Below, piece by piece: positions 38,311-53,448 of a stretch of 64,000 nt of DNA (the stretch's first letter is position 1; the number at the start of each line of letters is the position of its first letter). The position numbers and the translations under genes are program-made. Below the pieces are notes generated by a model. The model was not told where the DNA came from and made no database searches. It was given only the letters and a program-made list of their open reading frames with translations. The DNA comes from Campylorhamphus procurvoides (taxonomy: Eukaryota > Chordata > Aves > Passeriformes > Dendrocolaptidae), in NCBI GenBank assembly GCA_013396655.1, contig WBMV01005055.1:859235-923234 (forward strand), given 5' to 3'.

Positions 38311-41300
38311 GTAAGATACTTGCTTATATACTGCATCTCTGAGATGTCTTAATTGTGACCTATAATCAGACGGTGGGCTGACAGGAGGTGAGTCACTCAT
38401 GATCCAAAAGCCATATTGCACAGGCCTGAATAAAACATAATATACATTGCTCTTCAGCTGAACATATCAACAGCTTGAATGTCTTCTATGTTGGGTTTGG
38501 GTTTTCGTCCCACCTAGAACACCACTGATGTAATTCCACCTTGCATCTCCAGGTCAGAAAGATCATTTGAAAATATCTTCTGCATGGTTGCAGTCATAGG
38601 AGAATGTGATTTACAGAAACAGTTTCTCCCTTGTACATTTTCCTTTATGCATTGCTTTCAGTATAAATTGATGCATAAAATATAAATTCATTGTTTATCT
38701 GTGGAAAATATCAAATGTTATTTGCCTTAAATAGTGAATGGCTTATTTTGCCAAGATAGACTGTCACAATTTTCAAAATTGTGGCAAAGCTTGATTAGAA
38801 TATTGGATAGAATTTCCTTAGCACTAGGAAAAGTGCCCAGTTATTCATAGTATTCATAGTATTCCAGATTCATAGTACTGGAATGTTTCTGTATGTGTTT
38901 ACCTGATTAAGTGCTTCTTTTGACATGGAACTGAGATGGGGAAGGTGTTATGATTAACCTGTGGTTTCAGGTTTAAATACATGTGGTTTATGGTGGTGCC
39001 ACAAGGCCTTTAATGCTCTCATCTTTCCATTCTTTCATTGCTAAGCTTTGGTAAAACACTTCAAAAATTATTTCAGAACACTGGTTTTGCTTGGCAAAAC
39101 TTAGATCCAAGGTGACACATGAACAATCTAGTTACAAGAGCAGAAGTGAGCTTCTGAGAACTTGGAACACAATATGTTCTGGAGTTGTGAGTGGGCCTTT
39201 CCTCCTTCTTGAGTAACTGGTGTCATTGCAAAAGTCTCAGTTGCTCATGGCAGGGTGGAAGAGACACTGCTGTAATGTAAGTGTCTGTTGCCCCCTTTCT
39301 GCTGCGGAAGTGTAATATTTTCTGCTGCAAAAGGAGGCAAGGTGGTGTTGCTTTGTTGGGCAAATATTTCCTATGGCCTCCTGTGAACAGGAGAATATCC
39401 AGAATTCATTCTAATCAGCAAGTAATGGCTGCCTCTGTAAATATTTGACACCTGGCTAGACTTTTGTCCTAGCTTTTCAATGCTGAAAATGAGTAAATAA
39501 TTTATAAAAATGTGATTTGAAGTAAAATTCAGATACCCTTTTAGTTTCATTTGGAATGTACATAGCTACCAAGGAAATGTCCTGTAGACACTAGAGTTAT
39601 ATGTTGAAAACCTCTTTTGGTCTCTTTTGGGTATCATTTCTTATTGGGAGGTCCCACTGTATGAAGACGTATCTTCTGAATTTGCAGCCCTGGCCTTTTA
39701 CAGTTTTGGGAATAAGAGGAGATTTTTCAGTGGCATTTAAGCTACATCAAGAACTAAGGAAAGCAATGAAATAAATCTATATATTTAGAAATGAAACATT
39801 CAGGCTGAGTCAGCACTGGTATTTCAAGGATATAGGGGAGTAGAAAACCATTATGGTATATACCAAAAGGAGGAGAAAACTACTCCTGCTTGCGATGTAT
39901 GGGGATAGAAGTCATTTACAACCTTTGCTTTTTCAGCTCAGAGCTTCAATTTTTCCTGTGTTTTTAATGGGAAGTGAAAATCTAACAGGAGAAAATGCAA
40001 GTTTAAGACAATGATTCTTGCTAAAAGCATAGACAGTTACAATGCACTGACGTGTCTGAGTAGATTGTTGAGAAAAGAACACATGTAAATCTCTGTCGTG
40101 TAGGCTGGAATTGTTTGCTCTTTAAACCATCACCCCTTTTGTTGCCAGCAAGCCTGGGGTGGCCCCTGCCTGGCAGCTGCTGCGATGGCAGCTTGGCCAC
40201 TGCTTGGTCAGTAATTGCCATAATCTCTGGTGCTGCTGCTCCTGGGCCCTGTGGCATCACAGCTTGTGAATGGGACTTTGGGATGCGAGTTAAGGCTTTC
40301 ACCTGCAGTGCAGTTGTACGGTTTTCCTCACTAATTTAAGTAAAGACATCTCAATTCCTCATGCCTTTCCATTATAAACCTCCCATAAAATAGGGAAATA
40401 CTATTATTTCCACAATGCAGGTAAGGAAAGAAAGCAAGGAATGCTGAAATAATGTAGCTGAATTTACTTTGGAAAAGCAGGGTCTCAAATCCATATTTTT
40501 GAAATCCAGGTTTAATGATTATTTGACACCATAATTACAAAAGATTTTGCTGTATGATCTCACTTCTGACCCAGCTACAAAGAGCTAAGAGGTGATCCAG
40601 GTCTTTGCACCTCGAGTATGGAGAACTTTTCCCTGTATTTAAATTCTGATGTCTGTGAAAAACTGAAAAGTGAATTTTCCACATTAGATTGTTTATCTTC
40701 CTAATGAAGAAATAAAAGGAAAATAATGCCAGTTTAGGGGAGAGAACAAAAAAGGTGTTAATGTGCAACATTTCTAGTTCCTGCAGTTGGAATTATGCAA
40801 GTGCAGACATCTCAAGTGGAACACCTCAGAATTACAAAGGTACTTTCCAGATATGTAACAGCTCTCAAAACTGAGAATTTTTCACATCTGAGGAAAAGGC
40901 ACTGCCTATTCTTGGAAGGCAAGAATGGAAAATTTCTGTTTGGAATTAATAAAAATTATGAAAAAATGAAAAAAGTTACAAACTAATTTAGAAATAAATC
41001 TTAAATACAGAATACTTATTTGAATTAAGATCAGCACATTTTTATGCATATATTATAAATTCCTGGTAAAATAAATAACATTTTTCACAGCAGTGAAAAT
41101 TGGCAGACGTTTATTTCAAGCAAAGGAGATCAAATGCTGCCCACACCACAATTAAACAGAGCTTGTAATTATGTGTTCCTCAACATAGTTCACTTATTAT
41201 CCAGGATCTTCCATAACTGCATGTTGCTATATACAAATGGTAAGCTCAAGACTTGACACCTCATACCTGATTTGCAGGTAAAGATTTCTCATTTACCTAG

Positions 41301-44300
41301 CAATCTGACACAGCCAGAACAGGCTTTTGAATTTGCACATGTGACAGAAAGCACTGATTTTGTGATGAAAGATTTCAGTCCTGGTTTTGGAAAACAGTCC
41401 CCAGAGCTCCTGTGCTGAGAGCAAAATTTATTCTGAGTTTGATCTGGGCTGAATTTCTAATCATATTAGCTATAAAGGCAGCCTTTTAATTTCACAGTCC
41501 CTGGGAAAATGGAACTTGAGTAAACTGAAAGCATTGTGAAGCAACTTCTCCATAAACATTTGATACTGTAAGTCTTGGACTATCTGCACTGAGGCAATGG
41601 AGCTGTAATGAAATTTCTTTCTCAAGATGTGTTTGCAAATTATGGATGTTCATAATTGAGTTATAGCTTATGTGCCAGTTTTTCCTGAATACAGTTATAA
41701 ATACCAATCTTATTTGCACTGCTTATTAAAATATTAAGACAGCAAGTTTGGGAAGGACATAACTTCCAGTATTCTGGTATATCTGTGGTATGAGATTGAT
41801 TTTGTTACCTGCACTTTCTTAAAGAGTGTTCCCAAATGTAGTGTGATGTTCTACATAGTGTTCTTCCTGGCATAAATTTTAACAGTGACTAAACGAGCCC
41901 ATGACTGTAGTCAATGGGATGTTTGAAACTTGTCTGATGGGAAGTATCAGAAAACTGCAGTTGTACTGGCATTCTTGACAGTGAACTTGTTCAGAGTTTT
42001 GGGTGTATCAACTGAGCCTGCTGTGTGCAGTGAAAAATACAAAGGTGCTTTTGCAGGAGGAAGGAGTTTAAGCAAAGCTCGAGATTTCAACATGCTGTCA
42101 GGACTGCTGAAAACATATAAACCTGTGAGAGCAGTTTGTTGCACAACCCAGCAGTCAGCTCCAGAGAGGGTTTGAACTTGTGACTCAGAACTCCGCTGTC
42201 CTGTGTTTGAAAGCAGCATCTCGTCTGTTATTGTTTTGGCAAGCAGGGAAGGAAATTTTTGATTATTGCATTTCAGGCGTAGGATAGGACACTAGTAAAG
42301 AGTGCACCTGGATAATATCACTACAAGATTTAGTAGCTGCTCAGAAGCAACTTATCTAGTTAATTATTAAATTAAACTCAGAATAATATTTACCTATGTG
42401 CTCATCAAATTCCTATCAATAGGAATTTAATGGGTAAAAATGCCTTCAGGTTCATCCAGTTTCTTTCCAGTAGAGTGGAATTTAGAAAGCAATTTGTAAA
42501 TATATACAATGATTTCCCAGCAAGTGGGTGAGGCGGAAAGCTACATGGAATAATAACAACCATTAGGTGAAGAACAGCAGTACTCTCTGTATGAAACTGA
42601 AGTCTTTTTAGTTTCACTGGTTCATTGAGAAAACTTCCTAATATTACTTCTGTGTAGTACTACAAGAGAAATAATATACTTACACATCAAGGATATCCTT
42701 CTAAATGAACTTATTAAAGCATTTCCCAACTGTTACATCTGTATTTATCTATTCAGCACAGTATTTAAATTCTATTTAAACTACTTTCAATGTAACACTT
42801 CATTAAATTTATCACTTAAATTGATCCTTAAACAGCAGGTGAACCAATTCTGAAAATTTGATCTCATACACCATACAAGCAAAGAGCTTTTGTATTCTGG
42901 AATATGTTGAACTTGTATTTTTCTTAATATTAAAGTTGTCCCTTTCTCTTCTGAGAAAGGAATCACCCAGATGAGACTTTCCTGTCAGCTGACCTGAACC
43001 ACAGCTCTCGTAAACATTCCAGGATCCTAATCCTGAGGAAGTTCCACCCACATCAATTAATGCTTTTCACATGAGCAGGAGGTTTCAATTCTCATTTTTC
43101 CTAATTTATTAACAGAGAAACAGTCAGAGTACAACAGTGTAGTAATTCAGTGGGGAAGCAGAAGATAACGAGAAACTTACGACTGGTGCATTGTTTTGAA
43201 TTGGCTCAGCTCATAGTCTGATATATTCTGAAAAGAGAGAAAACAGGTTTTATTCTTTAAATAAAGATAATTTTAATCAAGAGCAACCCATGAAGTGACG
43301 ACATGACATTTTTAGGAGTAAATTAAGAAAAGACCTGAAAAAATAGTTTTTAGTTTTGTAGCTACACACTTGTCTCATCTTGGTTAATGTTTAACTCTTT
43401 GTTATTGGCCTGTTGTAACATTTCTAAAAAGCTGGTAGCACACACCACCTTGTTAAACTGGAATTTTACAGGGCATGTGGCAGATCAAACTAGGCTAGTT
43501 AATGAATCATTCTAAAAGTGATAAGCAAGCCATTTAATATGGTCTCTCCAGCACAGAATTTCTTTGGGTTTCTTTTACTGAAATTGGCAGATTAGTATGA
43601 CAATGGCTGAGTGGAAGATACTTTAACAGTGGTTGGGATATTATTAACTCCATGTTTGGTCTGCTCTTGTGCTAAAGTTCTGCATGACTTCTCAACCTAT
43701 GAAAAGCTGGTGATGAAAAAGGAATGGAATTTGTAGTGTGCCACCTTGGCACATACAGTGCCCATTCGAGTGCTGCACAAGCTAATTCATGTAATGGAAA
43801 CAGTTTCACCAAATGATTTCAAAAGTTTGTGTAAGTCTATATACCTCAGTGTAACAAGGAGTCCATGCACTGCTTTTGATGTTCAAGCTAGTGTGCAGGT
43901 TGCAGTCAAACTTCTCAAGTCAGAGTTTTAAACTAGTCTAAGTAAGCCCTTTTAATTTGTGGATTTCCCTTTAGTGCAAAATTTCCAGTAAAGTCTCTGT
44001 ATTGTACCCAAACTGAGTGTGGGATTGCATGACTTCAGTTCAAAAAACTGTTGATGTTACAATGCCCTCCTTTTCAGCACAGATTTCAGCAGAGAGGCTG
44101 AAAACATGTCCATTTAATAGATTCAGTTCTAACCATCTATTTTTATGTCAGGAAGAGCAAATTAATTTGCCTGTTTTCTGATATTTCCTAGGCACACTTA
44201 ATAGTGGGTGTGAATTCTCAGAAACAGATACTTTCCAGTGAACTCAGTGATACTGAGTTCATTATAGTATGATTGATGTTTGCCCAGTTCTGTTTTTCTG

Positions 44301-47300
44301 CCCCAGCCACTGATCCCAAACCAACCTATTTTGCCTGTTCTCTCACCATCTCACCAGCGTGATAGATAAATTTGTATCAGCCATGCTAATGAAGACACTA
44401 GTAACAAGTGTATGAGAGGCGATGCAGTGGAGAATATGCAAGTTCTCAGAGAAAACATATTTCCTCAGTCTGTATTTAAATTCCAGTGAATCTCTGCATT
44501 TCTTTGACGTACTTGTTGTGAAAATATGCCATTTCAGACAGTAGAGAACCCCCTACATTTAATACTTATCCTGTAATTATACTGCAACAAAAAGCAGCTG
44601 CATATCCGCATGTAGAGGGTATGGTAATTAGAAGATGATCTAGCAGATCTAGAAATCACCAAATTCCTGAGGAAATTTGAAACTGTATTGAGCTGTCTGA
44701 TTGCCACACGGGCCCATCTGGGCTTGTTCAGACTTCATCAGCTGTAGTGATGACTCACCAAATTGCCTTTGCATATCAATGGCCAGCAGTGTTAGGACCA
44801 TTTCCTCCGCTACTACTGCACCTTTTTAAGAGAGAGGAAGAGGCAGCTATGCTTCTTATTGTAAGGGTTTCATTCTTGCTTGCTTTCTTTGCAAAATAGA
44901 ATATTTAAGCCTTTACTTGTGTGATTAAGATTGTCTGGATATAATTGCTTGGTGATTTCAGATAAATAATTTGTGTAATTCTCTCTGTCTTTCCAAGACG
45001 ATGTTGCTGGAATGTGCTGCCTAAGCACACTTGCATTTCCATAGAGGCAAGTGCTGTATGTACTATCAAATCAAGCACTTTTTAAACCAGCAGCGAGGTT
45101 TAGTAGTGAAGGCAACTAGGGATCTAAACAGTTCCTATATTGGTGAATGTTTTATAAAGAGTGTGTTAACGTTATTCTTTTTTGTTGTTGTTGTTGGGTT
45201 TTTTGTTTGTGGTTTGGTTTTTTTTCTTGCCCTGTAGCAATATTCAGTGGGGGATTACTCTATGAGCCTCTCTGAGGTTTGAAGAGGTTGATATCTATGG
45301 GCTCAACTGAAAGGTTTTTGTTTTTTTTTTTCTCCAGAAAAATGCACTATTGATTGAAACTAAAGTGTTGCTGCTGCTTTTTAGCAACAAAATTTTGGTC
45401 TTAGGAAAGAGTACAAAAATATCTTACAAACTCAACGCTTTTGAAATTACATGGTAGCTTCTGTGGGAAGGTGGCTAGTGCTTCCAGGTTTTAATTACCC
45501 ATTGCTTCTGCTGTTGCTTATGATCGACATGGTTAGTGATTCATATTGGCATGAATGGAATAAGTTGCAAATGAATATATGTGATAAAGAAGAAGTTAAA
45601 GTGGTTTCTATCCTGGAGGGATTTGAGCTCCCAAATATACAATAAGGAACTGAAGAGACAGATTGGGGTGTTTATTTTTTTATGTTTATAGTTTCATATT
45701 AAAGTGCAGTTTAGAAAGCATATAAAAATTATGTTCTCTTTCAACCTTCTGTTGATTTCCTCATTTCTACTGGCTGCTTCATTCACCCAACATCAACTTT
45801 CTTAGTATCTCACTTACTAAGCTCAGTAGCTAAGAATAACCAAAATTCTTAGCTTGCAGATCAAGCCAACCAGCATTGTGGAGTGGGAGAAATACTGTAA
45901 TGGTGCAAATGTTTGAGGTGTGTCTTTTGCTCCTTTATTTGCAGAGCGTTTCTGAGCCTATTCTGTTGTAGCTGCTTGCCAGCATGGGTGCTGACAAAGG
46001 GGACACCTCACATCAAAAGCAAGGAGAAGGAAAGTTTCTGTACAATCTGGAGCTGCAGACCCATAAGTAGGTTTTGTGTATTTTTGTTGGAGAAGCTTTG
46101 ACTGGCACATTGACTGTACAGTATATCCAATGTGATCTGGCATGTCTAAGGTGCTCTTGTTCTGCACATGTGCTCACAAGTTTGTGTGGCTTCTGTGCCT
46201 TGGCTGGGTGGGCTCTGGGGCTTTTTGCAGTCTTGGGGATATGTAAAAGGTGACTGGTAGGTGGATAAGGGATAGTGAGCATGCAAGTGGAGTTCTGCGC
46301 TGAGGAAGCTGAGTAAGTGTAGTAGGAAGATAAAAGGAATGGGATAATATGTCGTAACACAGTATGTAGCATAGATGGCACCTTTGTCTGCTCTAGGCAT
46401 AGCAATTCTCTAGGCAATGCCCCTGAATCGTAAACCCAGTTGTCAGAAGTCATGGGACCTCATGTATTTTGGCTTCTGCATTTCCTTTGGATTTTTTTGC
46501 CATGTTTTCACAGTTCCTAGCTGAGGTTTTGCTAAGGGGTGTTTTTAACAGAGTTGTTGCCTCAAAACAGTTTTCAGATATCTTTGAAGAAGGTTGTTGA
46601 TAGAGTGGATTGCATGATAGTCTTGTGATTGAAAAGCACACCTTTCCTCTTCCTTACTTCCCAGCCCTTTCTGGTTGGCAAGCACCTGTGTGAGGTGGTT
46701 ATGGCTGCAGGTACAAATAATACTTTGAACAACCCAGGAGAGCTGTGAAGCATCAGTGGGAGTTTGAAAAGGTCAGATTTTGATGTGAATGAGGATGAGG
46801 GGATTCCTTTGCCATTATGATCAACAAACATACTGTGTTGCTAGATAAGCTGTCAATCTGTGGGCAATAAAGCTGCATGTAAGGTGACAGCCTTGTCATT
46901 ACCTTAGAATAACGTAGAGTTACATTCTGTAACTGTCTATTTTTATCATGGATGACTTTGGGGATGTTTGCTGCGAAATGAGTTAGTCGCTTTTTGTGCG
47001 TGTATATGTATGTTTGAATGTAATGACATGAGTTTGACTTTCTCCTAATTTTCTTCAATTCTTTTTTTCTGTTTTTTTTTTTTTTNAAGACAGATTTACT
47101 TGACATAAAGCAATTTCATCCTGTTATGGCAAAGCAAATGCATGATATAGAAGTTCTGTAGTCAATATGACCAAGTTTATGTTAAGACTAGTTTACGTAA
47201 ACTGTTTAGTATTGATGAACAGACCTGTAAGAAGGCAGGATTAGGAGGAATCTACAGCAAAATTTTTCACTTCTGAGAGACAAAAATTTGGAGTGTAAAT

Positions 47301-50300
47301 AAAAATTCTCTAAATTTAGGCAATCAATATTAATAAAAATCTGAAAAATTGTAGTAGTGCAATAAGCCTTGTTAATGATCTCCTTTATTAATTGTCATAG
47401 TCTATCTGTAATTAGGCAGAGCAGGTATGGCAGTTCTTAGTAAAAGTGTCCTTATGGAATATAAAAATATCCTCCGTGGAATTGAAGTAAGATTTCAGTG
47501 CTGGCTTTTAGAACTGCAACCTGAGGTATAGACTTTTGCTAGCAGTATCTGGCAAAAACTGTCAGTGTCTCAGACTGAGTAAATGATGGAATAAGTGCCT
47601 CGTGGAAAATGTTTAGGGCTGATTTTTCCTTGTTGGTTTTTTTTTAATAAAATGAGAACAGTGCTGGGGGTGGGGGAGGAGGAGGCAGAGAGAAGAATGT
47701 AGATAAAATGTGAAATCCTTAAAACTAAAGGTCAGACCAGAAAGAATGACGTAATAGATGTTTCTCTTGTGAACGGGGAAGTACTATTTTTAAGGTATTG
47801 GTCCGGTTTAAAGCGTGTCAAACTGACATCTAGTGGTAGCAAGAGCACTTGGTGGGCAAAGTGGCTTTATAATGAGACCAATTTTCATTGCAGATTAACA
47901 TATTGTAACTACATTGCCTACTAAAATTGCCATTTCCTGTACTTAACTCGGTGTTACAGAGCAATTAAAAATAAATTTAAACCTCTGATGGACAGACAGG
48001 AGAAGTCTGGCTTCAGAGCTGTGATGAATGTCCCAGGTGTGGCATTACTCACAAGTGTAAGTTCCTTGGGGAAGGGAAGCAGGACTTTATGGCTGCAACT
48101 GAGATGTCACATGAATTCAAGCAAGATGTGTGGGGTCTGGATCAATAGAGCATATAGGCAAGTGTTTAAGTAATTCCTATGTTCATTGGCTGAATCATGG
48201 TTGATATCCACATTTCTCATTCATATTTTTATTCAAAGAGCATTGCAAAAAAAATTTTTCTGTTTTCTTCCATGTTTTGTCTAGCTTTTGTTTTTCTTGT
48301 CTTTGAAGAAAAAAACCCCATTGCTAAAACTCTGTGTGATACCTACACTACGAAGGCTTTAATTTAGCTTTGCCTCCAGTGCCATTGTATACATAATGGA
48401 TAAAAGACTAAAAATGAGGAAGAGCAAAGATATGCAAAAATTAAATATTAACTATTTTAAAATTATTTTTTAAAATATGGCTTACCTATAACATACCTAG
48501 AGTCAAAAGTTGCAATTTGAAAAGAACATGGAAAAAAATATAAAGGCATCATTCAAATCTGGATCAACAACAGAAGGTTGTGTGAAGACAAATCTGAAGG
48601 AAGAAGGAAAGCTAATGTGCTTCAGTGAAAGTGTAATTAGAAGTGGGCAAAAAGAGAAAAAAATCTGGGGTTTGTATTTTGGCTTTTTTTGGTTAGCACT
48701 CTGTGGCAAGAATTGTCAAACTCTACTGATCAATTTTTATTTGCAAATGTTTATTTTAAAGCCTTCTCAGTTCATAATAACTGTTGCAAATATCTGAGAT
48801 TAAAAATATTGGTATATAATTCTAATGAAATGAAGCTCTGTGCAGTTTCAAGAATGTGGTGAATCATATGCTGCCTCTATCATTCCATCTCTTACTTTCA
48901 AAACATGGTGAATCATATTTGTTGAACACAAATGTTGACATTCTGCCATGAAACTAAAGTCACAGTTATAGAAGTGGTATAAGAAACAGCAGCTGTCATT
49001 CCAGATAGGCGAGCCTTCTGCTTTAGTGTGAAAGCAGAGCCGAGCAGCAATCCTGTTTGCTGCAGAGCTGCTCTCTAAGGACAAGATTAGTTGTTAACAG
49101 TTGTGCCAGCCGGAGCTGGGAGATGCAATCTTATCTGTCCTGAAGCTGGTAATCCAGTGCAGGTGCTTAGCAGCTCTAATATGCTGTTGACCTTTCAGGT
49201 CTGAGTGGGAGCAGTTGCAATGACAGGAGGCCAATTGCTATGTGCAGAGTCACTGCGGCTTTGTGTGCACTCCCTGGGGCTTTTCCTCACCACTTGGACA
49301 CTGCTAATTTTCCAAAGTAGTGGAAGTATAAGGATAAGTTATGCTGGTAGCACCAGAATATTTGATATATGTGATATCTCTTAAGATTTCACAGCAGCTA
49401 TCTCTGCATTTGGCTCATATAAGACCTCTTGTAGTACAAATTAAGTTGTGTTGAGAGCAGTGTTGGTAGCAAGGGAATACATTCAGGAAATACTTGTTGT
49501 AAATAGAACTGCTGGGGCTGCTTTAGTTGGTCCGCTGTGGATTTGTTACCCATCAGGAAGTGTTGCTGGTATTCTGTCCTCAGGCCTGTTTCTAGTTAAA
49601 CTCCTTATCTAATGTGTGCTGTGTTCAACATGTTATGGGAATTTGAGGTCTAGATGTCTCTTGTGCTGGAAGGAACAGCAGAGTACTTCATGTTTTTTAG
49701 GACAAGAGGGATTACTTTATTACCACTGATGGAGATCTGTAGTATTGCTGCTTTGACTTTTCAAATGAAAACCAAGGGGTTTTTTAGAATGATTTGGTTA
49801 GATTTAATATGCATTGAACTGTGTGGTTTTGCCAGAGGAGCTTGTACTGCTTTCGCTACAATTTTTTTTTCAACTGCTGGAATGCGAAAACTTGTTTTTC
49901 CCTTGAGAAATAGATGTTTTCCTTCAACAGTAGCTTAATAAGTCCTTGTGGTTTGTATTATTCTGAAGAAACTGCCAATTGCAAGAGTACCTAAAGTGCA
50001 CACATTAAGACTAAACACTTCTGCTTTGAAAGAGTTCCAATGAAACCTTCAATTAGTTGATCCTTTATTCTTATATGTGCTATGAGTGGGTTCACCTATG
50101 ATTTATGACCTAGGGTTTCCAACCCATTGTATACCCCAGGAGCTGCTGGCTCATACTTGACTGTCCAAGACTTTTTGAACCTATCTTATTCAATCTCACA
50201 TACTGAATGAATGGTCCCCTCCTTGAGAGCTGGCTGTAGAAATAGTCTTGTTCCAAGACAATAAAGTTTGATTTGCAACATAAATCTGTTTATATAGAGC

Positions 50301-53300
50301 ACAAAATGTGAAAGTTCATGTTATTTTTTCCTAGAACATAGGTGTCTCCATTAGTCTTAGGCTGACCTGATGGAGAAATTAGAGGTTTCCATGGTTGTTT
50401 CAAAAATTATACTGTCTTCCTCGCTGACAGTGAAATGTTCTGTGGGCTGAGCTTTATATTTGCATGTCCTTATTGAAAGGGCATTTACTGGAACACAGAA
50501 AACAAACCCACTTCCCATATCTTTATAGTAATGTACCACTATATCCTTAAGCAAATTAAAATGGGGTTTAGTGTTGAAAAAGGAAGCAAGCCACCACATA
50601 CAGAAATAACTGTGACCACTAGAAATTTAGCCTCAGCAAAAACCAGCAGAGCCTGTGACAATGTAGGCTGCAAGATCAGGAGATCTGATCTATTTTTTTT
50701 TGTGAGAAAAGAGAATTCAGAAGAGCCAGCTGAATCTTCTAGCAGAACCATTTATCTCTAAAAAAGCTTCACCAATTAGAACAAATTGTTTTGCAAGGTT
50801 CCTTTCACTTCATTGATGATTAAGAATCCATAAAATATTTTGGCAAAGTTGAATCAATTAATTTTAATTTTTTTAATGTAAGGTAAAAGACCCAGATGAG
50901 GCATGTAAGTGCTACTGATTTAGTGGTTCTGAAGCACTTTACTATTGTGGGAAACTTGAAACTATTCCTTCTGATTCAGAGCAAATGAAAATATTGAAAT
51001 GTCACAAGTTCCACATCTAAGGATTAGTGGCCTGGAAAATATTTCTAGTCCATAGTCAAGATACCAGTCACCTGAGATCTCCAAGAAACAAGACATGCTG
51101 CAGAGATGTCCTCAGTATGGAATCCCGCTCAAAGCGGAACTGGTGCTTTAGGAACTGACTTTTCCCCAGGACTCAGCCCAAGGTGAGAATGCAATATGCT
51201 GTCGACCCAGTTTAATAGTGACATCTAACGGAATTGACACTGTCAGCTTCTATTAATAATCTTCCCTTTGACAGGGTTGAGCCAGGTCTGAGGCCAGCTG
51301 CTGCTTCCAGCTACCTGACTCCTGTTCCAGTAATGGAATGCAGGTGATTTTAGTCAAGTGTGTCTAGCTTATGCTGTGAAAAAACCCTCTTCCTTGTCTG
51401 TGTGGTTACGTGCAGTTTCTTTCTTAGCTAATCTTTCCTACTGAAACAATCTGGTTTTGCTGTCTGGTATTTCCTTAAGTGAGCAGATGTCTCTGCCATG
51501 GCTGGTCTACAAGGCTCTTGCAGAGGTGAAGATATGGGGGCTCTTTCAGGATCCTCCTTACGTCTCTATCTCCTGCCCCTAGATAACCTGAGCAAGTTTT
51601 ATTTTTATTACCCTATATCATATTTCTTGTGAGTCTTTTAAAAAACAGTTATGATGGATTCTCCCACTGGATGCCAGACAGGTGCCACCAGGCAGGACTA
51701 GGGGAAATGGTAAGAGACACCAGATTATTGGGTGTGGCTGCTAAAAGGGCCAGTCCTCCTCCCTCCCTTCTCCTTTGGCCTCCTGTCTTGGTGGGATGCC
51801 TCCCATCCTTGTGCTGACTTTGGTGCTTCTCTGATCCTTTTGTGAGTTGAACCAAGAGAACCTTCTGGCTAGAAAGGTAGGGTGGGATGGAGCAAATAGT
51901 TCGTGAGGAGACCTGCTGTAATACCTGACAGCATCTGCTTCAGTAGTCAGTGTTTATGTGAAATCTCACACTGACGTTGTGTTTTTCACAGCACTTAAAT
52001 CTTCCTGGAGAGGTATATTCTCTGGGCACTGTGCCTCTTCTACCTCCTGCATGCTGGCACCAGCAGTTGGATGGTGAGCTGGATTAGAAAAGATGTCTGG
52101 CTATAAACTAATCATACAGAAAAAAAGTTTCCAACTGGATAAAACCTTGAGGCACCAAGTGAGAGCTGGTGCTAACAAAAGTCTGTGTGTAATGGATATA
52201 TGTAGCAAAGGTGGCAGGGAGAGCAGGTATGAAACAGCCCCTTCTGTTAATCTAATTTACTTAGAGAGGGAATGAAGGGAGGCAACAGCTAAAATGGATT
52301 GTTGTGGAGGTGGCAGCATTTTCAGTATTTGCGTATTGACTTAGTAGGAAGAGTAATGTCTTGGAACAACGGCCGAGGCTGTCTTGGTGGAAGATGCTCT
52401 GTGCATTGCATTGAAATAGAAAACTCTTTTCTGGGTACTAATTTTTTCCATCCTGCTCTCACTGGGGAGGCTGAAAATGACAACAGGAAATAGCACAGCA
52501 GGAATCAATTCTCAGGTCACTGGCAGGTGAAACTGGCAAGGACCCTTGTTTCTTGGGGAAAGTTAAGTCATAATCTTACTTAAATGCTTCTATACAAGCC
52601 AAATAACTGAATATAGAGGCTCCACAGCTATCCTAGGCTGTTGGGAGCAATGGGATCCATCTTGGAGATCCCAGAAAGGAGGGGCAGACCTTCAGCTCTC
52701 CCCTGCTGGCCTGGGCCCTGGGAACTCTGCACATCTGCTCCCTGCTGACACTGCCTGCAGAATCAGCTCCTTCCGCTTTCCTGCATCTAGACAAAAACAA
52801 TAATTATAACAAGAAATGCTGGGAAATAGCTGAGCCTGAAAAAGCTGTAGAGAAGGGGCATGAGAATGATCTTACCTCTCAGAGCAAATACTATGGCAGA
52901 AGCTGTCAGCAGCAGTCAGCTGCAACAGCAGTCCTAAAAGCAAAACCTATATGTGAGAGTATTCTTGAAAGACTAAGACAGAACATCTGCATAATTGTAA
53001 GCACATTAAATTTCATCAAGGGAACTAGAAGTAGCAAATCTTAATGATAAGAATGCCCTTGCTGAATCAGAAACCAAATGTAACATAGTGCATGCCTGTC
53101 AACTGTAAATGCTCTGATGGCTGGTTGCATTCTGTTTGTAAAGAAATCACATCATAAGCTCCTTGCCCATTTACATTGAATAAACAATTTCTTGTGCCCA
53201 CCCAGAAATCTGCTGAACTACTTGACTTTGAAAGTACCCCCCTGGAGAGTGGGATAGATTTGCTGTACCTTCTTTCATACTCGTTTATATTCTTGAGGTA

Positions 53301-53448
53301 GTGCTTCAGTTCCACTCTTTAGCTTCATTTTAGTGATCAGAATGGTTATAGCTATCTGGTATGGGTACTCTTTAATTCATACAGTCACAAAAATGTTATG
53401 CATGTGTATCTGTAGGCATCATGAAAATGAACACTTGATTTGCTTGAT
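38311..53448. other. Intergenic; no gene recognised
   Basis: Mostly AT-rich non-coding sequence. GC-richer patches at about 40120-40310, 46130-46280, 49080-49300, 51280-51340, 51640-51800 and 52620-52780 carry only short frames without domains. A T-rich tract with a GTT run lies at about 45176-45228, and a T15 run next to an ambiguous base ends at 47086. Two sequences at 47823-47840 and 51217-51233 resemble the CTCF core. No CR1 or LTR block, tRNA or conserved exon was recognised. Confidence 0.5.
47823..47840 (-). promoter_or_regulatory. CTCF-like core motif (candidate)
   Basis: The minus strand reads ACCACTAGATGTCAG, close to the CTCF core of the CCACTAGATGGCAG type with one changed core base. 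Sequence match only; a single motif in 40 kb of intergenic DNA is weak evidence. Confidence 0.3.

Noticed and set aside
40021..40339. Overlapping open frames on both strands in a GC-richer patch
   Set aside because: No recognisable domain; open frames on both strands are expected in GC-rich DNA with few stop codons.
43746..43931. 61-codon plus frame that looks mildly protein-like
   Set aside because: No splice sites, start context or known family could be supported.
48850..48920. Repeated TGGTGAATCATAT motif (two copies about 50 bp apart)
   Set aside because: A two-copy 13-bp direct repeat is too small to call an array; there is no CRISPR-like or tandem structure.
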